Positions 7,701 to 11,168 of a DNA stretch of 11,168 nt are shown piece by piece. The stretch spans positions 1 to 11,168 of the forward strand of contig JAEZCV010000222.1 of the NCBI GenBank assembly GCA_023429985.1. The letters are read 5' to 3'. Both the position numbers and the translations under genes were made by a program. Under the pieces are notes generated by a model. It searched no databases. It was not told where the DNA came from and worked only from the letters and a program-made list of their open reading frames with translations. Source of the stretch: Bacteroidota bacterium (GTDB lineage: Bacteria > Bacteroidota > Bacteroidia > Chitinophagales > Chitinophagaceae). Positions within the stretch are counted from its first letter, which is position 1. Each line of letters opens with the position of its first letter.

Positions 7701-10700
7701 ACAGTCGAAATCTCACCATTATTAATAATAATACTGTTACGGGATCATCTGCAATTCGAATTAATAGTGCAGGAACAGGGTTGGGCTCTAACAATGTTAC
7801 CCTTAAAAACCTTATCCTTAATGCTGGGGACAACACCGCCACCTCAGGTCCCAGCGGTATTAACGTTGCAGGAAATGATAACGATAACCTGAGCATTTTG
7901 AATAATGTTATTCAAAAGGCATCAATAGGTATTGTTGTAACAACTTCTGCAACAACCGGGGCAAATGAAAACCTGGTAATCAGCAATAACCAGATTGGTT
8001 CTACACTACCTGCCGATTATGTTACTGTAGGTGGTATAAATATCACCAATAGCATTGCACCTGTTGTATCGAATAATTATATTTTCAATATTATTAATAC
8101 AGCCTCCGTTAATGTATACGGTATTCAATTGAATGCACATACTACAAACGCGAAAGTGAGTCAAAACAGGATCGTTGATATTAAAAGTAATTCACCTAAT
8201 GGTTACGGTGCATATGGAATTAATATCAGCAGCAATACAAACACTAACGGGATAGAGCTTTCTAACAATATGATCAGCGGAATGTCCACCGTTAATTATA
8301 GTGCTACCTCAACTACATGGAATCCTTTTGGAATCCGGATAGTTGGAGGAGCTGATCATAAGATTTATTATAACAGTATTCATTTATACGGTGTTCAGTA
8401 CAACGAATTAACCTCAGCTTCACTTTCAGCTGGTTTGGTAATTACATCCAGTTCCGCTTCTAATGCCGATATAAGAAATAACATTATAGTTAACAGCCTG
8501 GAAGGTCTGCCCAATTCCACTTCATATGCAGTTTATGCAGTATCAGGCACAACCTTTGGAAATATAAATAACAACAATTATTATATTTCAGGCCCGCACG
8601 GGATATTAGGATTTTTAGGAAGTAACGCGGCAGACTTAGCTGCATGGCAGGCGGCTACTTCTCAGGATGCAAATTCTGTTTCTATAGCTCCTGCATTTGT
8701 TTCGCCTTCCGACCTCCACCTGGATCCGGCGCTCAATTCATTCCTGGATAATCTGGGTACTCCAATTGCGGGAATTTCCGTTGATTTCGACGGAGATACC
8801 AGAGATGCCACCACTCCTGATATGGGTGCTGATGAATTCTCCGCTCCGGTTTGTACTGGAGCTATCGGTGGAACGATTGCTACCACCACAGCCACCATTT
8901 GTGGGTCAGGAATTCCTGAACTTTCTGCAACCGGTTTTTCAGTTGGTTCCGGTTCTGGTTACCAGTGGCAAAGTGCTTCTGATCTTGCGTTTACAACACC
9001 TATAGATATTGCAGGACAAACAGATCCTTTCGCTTACAATGTTGTAGATCCAATTTCAACAACCACCTATTACAGGTTAAAAGTTACCTGTAATTCAGGA
9101 ACTGCTACAGCCTATTCCAACGTTATTGAAATAATTGTAAATGCCAATCCTTCTGCAGTTCTTGCTCCGGTTGGACCTGTTAACCTTTGTGGAACAGAAA
9201 CTGAAACCCTGACTGTTACAACCGATGCCACTAACCCCACCTACCAGTGGAGAAATAATGGAATTGACATTATCGGTGCTACAGGTAGTTCTCTTACTGT
9301 TTCCACCGGTGGTTCTTTTACTGTTACCATTTCAAATGGCTTAACAGGTTGTTCAACTACTTCCGATGCAGTATCTGTTGCTCTAAACCCTGTTCCGGAG
9401 AACGTGATGGCAACTGCCAGCGCTGCCTCTATTTGTGTTGGTGGAACTGTGGACCTTATGGCATCTTCAACAGCTGTTAACCCGGTTATACTGACACAGG
9501 ATTTTGAATCCGGTCTGGGATCATGGACTGTTATAAACAATACAACTGCAACTAATCCTGCAGATGGGGCCTGGACAATCAGACCTCATGGCTATGTCTC
9601 TTCAAACTCAACACCAGTGACCTTCAACAGTCCTGGAGGCAGTAACTTTATCTTATCTAATTCTGATATTCTTGGCTCTGGAAGTAATATCAATACATTG
9701 CTGGAATCGCCTCAATTTAGCACCATAGGCTATTCGGCTGCCAGTTTATCTTTCAGACACTATTACAGGCATATTACAAATCCAGGGCAGGTTGAGATTT
9801 CAACAGATGGCCTCACCTGGAACCTTTTACAGTCTTATTCTGCAACAGCTGGAACCGAATCGAATTTTTCACTGGAAAATATCGACCTGTCAGCCTATTT
9901 GAATCAGGCATCAGTTTCCATAAGATTTAGATATGAAAATGGCTGGCTTTGGTACTGGGCTATTGATGATATTGAAATTAGCGGAACGCCATTGCCACTC
10001 ACTTATGAATGGACTTCAAACCCTGCAGGATTTACTTCAAGCGAGCAAAATCCAACTGCAATTTCTCCGGCCGTTACCACAACCTACACTGTTACGGTAA
10101 CCGGCATAGCAGGTTGTACCTCAACAGCAGAAGTAACCGTTACAGTTAATGCAACAACTATAACCACTCAGCCTGCCGATCAGTCGCCTTGCTTAGGTGG
10201 TAATGCATCATTTAATATTGTAGCAGATGGAACGAACCTTACCTACCAGTGGCAGAAAGATGGAGTGGATATAACCGGTGCAACATCCGATACTTATACC
10301 ATTACCGGAGTAACTGCTGGTGATTTCGGAAACTATACCGTTATTGTTACCGGCGATTGTGGTGCTGTAACATCTGATGTTGCAACACTTTCAGCTGGTG
10401 TGCCAACAACCATAACCACACAGCCAACAGATCAAACTGTATGTTCCGGTGCAAGTGCAAGTTTCTCTGTTGTGGGTGCTGGATCAGGTACCTTAACCTA
10501 CCAGTGGCAATTGAATGGTGTTGATATTACAGGTGCTACTGCAGCTACTTTAGATATTACCCATGCAACTTCAGCAAATGCCGGAAACTATACTGTAATA
10601 ATTACAGGCGGTTGCGGATCTGTAACATCTTCGGCAGCTTCACTTACAATTAATGCGGTTACCACAATAACAACCCAACCATCTGCTGTTTCAGTTTGTT

Positions 10701-11168
10701 CTGGGGCCAATGCAACGTTTACAGTTGTTGCTTCGGGAACTGGAACGTTAGCGTACCAGTGGAAGAAAGATGGTGTTGACATCACAGGTGCTACTGCAGC
10801 TTCTTATACTGTAACAGGTGCTACCGCTGCCGATGCCGCTTCTTACTCTGTTGAAGTTACAGGCGATTGTGGATCGGTAACTTCTTCCGGTGCTACACTT
10901 TCAATAAATGAGGCTACTACTATCACCACACAACCAGCATCTGCATCGGTTTGTTCCGGTACAGATGCAACATTCACGGTTGTTGCCGATGGATCGGGAA
11001 CCTTAACTTACCAGTGGATGAAAGATGGTGTTGACATTACCGGTGCAACATCTGCTTCTTATACTGTATCTGGCGCTACTGCCGCCGATGCAGGCTCTTA
11101 CACTGTTGAAGTAACAGGTGATTGCGGCGCTGTAACATCTGCAGGTGCTGCTCTCCAGATTAGTGCAC
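4766..11168 (+). CDS. Giant multidomain surface protein with two beta-helices and Ig-like repeats (partial, 3' end outside window)
   Basis: The frame is open from ATG 4766 to the last base without a stop, giving at least 2134 residues. Order: signal peptide 1-20 (MRKFYLSIL, cleavage HA|Q); first beta-helix with the entry module VPGDYATLAAAVTDLNTQG (28-46) and GGVIFNIAAGHTE, then FQKSGAGANP (82-91), closing at DFDGDTRNTSSPDIGADE (707-724); beta-sandwich linker about 725-878 with GWKYVEAS (from W794) and TIEYFVVAQD; second beta-helix from 880 with YPTL, GGLF (895-898) and ITIDGS, closing at 1340-1357; Ig-like domains about 1358-1460 and 1461-1543; a third Ig-like domain (1544-1572 plus 1741-1797) split by a jelly-roll (1573-1740); then 84-85 residue Ig-like repeats from 1798 on. 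No enzyme motif was seen. Probably a T9SS-exported adhesin, but its C-terminus is not visible. Related to gene 2 in start, leader and repeats. No Shine-Dalgarno. Confidence 0.93.
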   Translation, partial: MRKFYLSILAIMAISFVSHAQLNGVKTVPGDYATLAAAVTDLNTQGVGAGGVIFNIAAGHTESVTDEINVTATGTAANPIIFQKSGAGANPKISRTDAGSRATTAPGAFGDGIITLTGSDYVSIIGIDIEALDSEIEYGYFLNKASGADGNQFVVIQNCVITMNKGTRDEVIGIHVSNGATSLTSATGIANTDPAGQSKNITLLGNTVQNVHSAIYVRGSSSTDYYTQNLIIGDAGSGNILQNFGGGTASTAYGIYLIYVEHVKVNNNSFDNAGAGGSAHGSILYGLMFSTGIGSLEVNNNNFVLNSSGTTSATNAIYNSTNTTDNTTIKGNSFSGSISSNSAYLIYNNNTSAGVIDISDNSINGSFSKTGTSGTLYCYYNNSSPTGTSNIYNNDFSNITLAGTSVFYGISSTTTAAHTQNIYNNTVSNITGGSGTVYGINATTSGTRNIYGNNIFILTGGGTVYGIASGAGMTSGAIYKNKIYDLTTTATGTTAGYVTGILISSGTAPVVHNNVIGNLFAPTANSIDAIRGISVTSTLGTSNIGIYYNTVRIDASSSATNFGTTGLFLQASATATTANADVRNNIIINTSTPSGTGRTVVLRRSSATANTLNNFATTSNNNLYFAGIPGASNLIFFDGTAAAETLADYKSGVFTSGTVSPRDIASVTENPTFLSTNGSDANFLHISTAVATQIESGGLPVDGITTDFDGDTRNTSSPDIGADEGAFLQADFSGPAIVVSPIPTNSCLSGPQVEVTITDASDLNIAPGTAPRLYFKRSTDANTFNDNTSATDGWKYVEASNTSNPFTFTFNYTLLNGGTGVTAGQTIEYFVVAQDINSNVGLSHGSFAVNPASVNLTASAFPIGGTLPGFQVIAGLPTTITIGATGDYPTLTGTGGLFEAINSSSLTGNTVVEIIDAMVTETGAVVLADIIGGCSAVTTLTIKPAAGVNATLSGTSATGLIIITGADNITIDGSNNGTDSRNLTIINNNTVTGSSAIRINSAGTGLGSNNVTLKNLILNAGDNTATSGPSGINVAGNDNDNLSILNNVIQKASIGIVVTTSATTGANENLVISNNQIGSTLPADYVTVGGINITNSIAPVVSNNYIFNIINTASVNVYGIQLNAHTTNAKVSQNRIVDIKSNSPNGYGAYGINISSNTNTNGIELSNNMISGMSTVNYSATSTTWNPFGIRIVGGADHKIYYNSIHLYGVQYNELTSASLSAGLVITSSSASNADIRNNIIVNSLEGLPNSTSYAVYAVSGTTFGNINNNNYYISGPHGILGFLGSNAADLAAWQAATSQDANSVSIAPAFVSPSDLHLDPALNSFLDNLGTPIAGISVDFDGDTRDATTPDMGADEFSAPVCTGAIGGTIATTTATICGSGIPELSATGFSVGSGSGYQWQSASDLAFTTPIDIAGQTDPFAYNVVDPISTTTYYRLKVTCNSGTATAYSNVIEIIVNANPSAVLAPVGPVNLCGTETETLTVTTDATNPTYQWRNNGIDIIGATGSSLTVSTGGSFTVTISNGLTGCSTTSDAVSVALNPVPENVMATASAASICVGGTVDLMASSTAVNPVILTQDFESGLGSWTVINNTTATNPADGAWTIRPHGYVSSNSTPVTFNSPGGSNFILSNSDILGSGSNINTLLESPQFSTIGYSAASLSFRHYYRHITNPGQVEISTDGLTWNLLQSYSATAGTESNFSLENIDLSAYLNQASVSIRFRYENGWLWYWAIDDIEISGTPLPLTYEWTSNPAGFTSSEQNPTAISPAVTTTYTVTVTGIAGCTSTAEVTVTVNATTITTQPADQSPCLGGNASFNIVADGTNLTYQWQKDGVDITGATSDTYTITGVTAGDFGNYTVIVTGDCGAVTSDVATLSAGVPTTITTQPTDQTVCSGASASFSVVGAGSGTLTYQWQLNGVDITGATAATLDITHATSANAGNYTVIITGGCGSVTSSAASLTINAVTTITTQPSAVSVCSGANATFTVVASGTGTLAYQWKKDGVDITGATAASYTVTGATAADAASYSVEVTGDCGSVTSSGATLSINEATTITTQPASASVCSGTDATFTVVADGSGTLTYQWMKDGVDITGATSASYTVSGATAADAGSYTVEVTGDCGAVTSAGAALQISA
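5933..6298 (+). repeat. Tandem beta-helix repeats in the first helix of gene 3
   Basis: Units start at 5933, 6026, 6110 and 6194 (residues 390, 421, 449 and 477). The first three are 31, 28 and 28 residues. Each opens with [N/A]IY.N, continues with a turn such as SNIT or LTG, and ends with a strand [V/F]YGI or, in the fourth, YVTGI. The alternation of an IYNN strand and a VYGI strand is what stacked rungs of a right-handed parallel beta-helix give. This is the clearest regular stretch of the helix; repeats elsewhere are more irregular. Confidence 0.7.
6938..7402 (+). other. Beta-sandwich linker domain between the two beta-helices of gene 3
   Basis: This segment encodes about 155 residues with no beta-helix asparagine ladders. 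It reads SGPAIVVSPIPTN, then VTITDASDLN, APRLYFKRSTD, DGWKYVEAS, FTFNYTLL, TIEYFVVAQD and VNLTASAFP. The spacing of short beta-strands and the APRLYF / GWKYVEA / YFVVAQD landmarks resemble Ig-fold or fibronectin-like domains that occur between beta-helices in Bacteroidota surface proteins. The fold is inferred from the pattern only. It probably acts as a spacer that lets the second helix begin as an independent unit. Confidence 0.55.
9482..9985 (+). other. Jelly-roll (MAM / cleaved-adhesin-like) domain nested in an Ig-like domain of gene 3
   Basis: Residues about 1573-1740 begin ILTQDFESGLGSWTVIN and end WAIDDIEISG, with SLSFRHYY, VEISTDG.TW, IDLSAYLNQASVSIRFRYE between. A start with DFE...W and an end with DD(I/V).I after a Trp-rich strand is the usual outline of the concanavalin-like jelly-roll domains found in T9SS cargo (choice-of-anchor J and cleaved-adhesin classes). 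Upstream residues 1544-1572 (ASICVGGTVDLMASS) and downstream residues 1741-1797 (LTYEWTSNPAGF, TTTYTVTVTG, GCTST) join into one ordinary Ig-like domain when the jelly-roll is removed. Such domains often bind carbohydrate or protein; the ligand here is unknown. Confidence 0.72.
10157..11168 (+). repeat. Tandem Ig-like domain repeats of gene 3, running past the window end
   Basis: Four units start at 10157, 10409, 10664 and 10919; the first three are 252, 255 and 255 bases and the fourth is cut only at its end. Each encodes TITTQP, a Cys about residue 12, TYQW or AYQW, DGVDITGAT (NGVDITGAT in the second), a D.G/A.Y strand, and G.CG.VTS. Units 3 and 4 are the closest at protein level but still differ at many silent positions. 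The array probably continues, so total length and copy number are unknown. Confidence 0.92.

Noticed and set aside
7426..7896. A 156-codon open frame on the - strand, with several shorter ones across 1370-9540
   Set aside because: They lie opposite the long + strand genes, are rich in Val/Pro/Ile as expected from antisense reading of Thr/Asn/Gly codons, and have no domain, leader or signal peptide.
10157..11168. Regular repeats as a CRISPR array
   Set aside because: The unit is 252-255 bases, coding throughout, with no short identical repeat alternating with unique spacers.

Overview
The window looks like chromosomal DNA of a Bacteroidota bacterium, most plausibly from the Chitinophagales/Sphingobacteriales side of the phylum. 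This rests on a C-terminal type IX secretion system (T9SS) sorting domain, AT-rich leaders without Shine-Dalgarno sequences, candidate promoters of the TAnnTTT class, signal peptides cleaved just before glutamine, and Thr/Asn/Gly-rich beta-helix plus Ig-like surface proteins. Genus cannot be fixed from this sequence.

Layout, all genes on the + strand. Bases 1-192 hold a short open frame without a visible start (possibly the tail of an upstream gene), a three-copy heptamer and a T9 tract, closed by an intrinsic terminator (193-218). Gene 1 (257-952) encodes a 231-residue outer-membrane beta-barrel of the PorT/OMP_b-brl_2 type, followed by a GAAA-loop terminator (1006-1029). Gene 2 (1125-4571) encodes a complete 1148-residue secreted protein: signal peptide, long right-handed parallel beta-helix, three Ig-like repeats, T9SS type A C-terminal domain. 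A perfect-palindrome terminator follows (4593-4622). The 194-base gap to the next gene also contains an inverted pair of perfect DnaA-box sequences (4685-4710). Gene 3 starts at 4766 and stays open through the last base: at least 2134 residues with a signal peptide, two beta-helices of different entry type joined by a beta-sandwich linker, two Ig-like domains, a jelly-roll domain nested inside a third Ig-like domain, and then at least four 84-85 residue Ig-like repeats. Its C-terminus lies outside the window.

Genes 2 and 3 are related in signal peptide, leader sequence, beta-helix boundary motif and Ig-like repeat type, so they are probably paralogous cell-surface or extracellular adhesin-like proteins made as separate transcription units (each gap has its own terminator). 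Gene 1 is an unlinked barrel; no direct role with the adhesins is visible. No RNA gene, insertion sequence, CRISPR array or complete defence or metabolic system was found. The observations most worth following are the inverted DnaA boxes upstream of gene 3, the nested jelly-roll, and the invariant TACCAGTGG codon string in nine otherwise diverged Ig-like domains.
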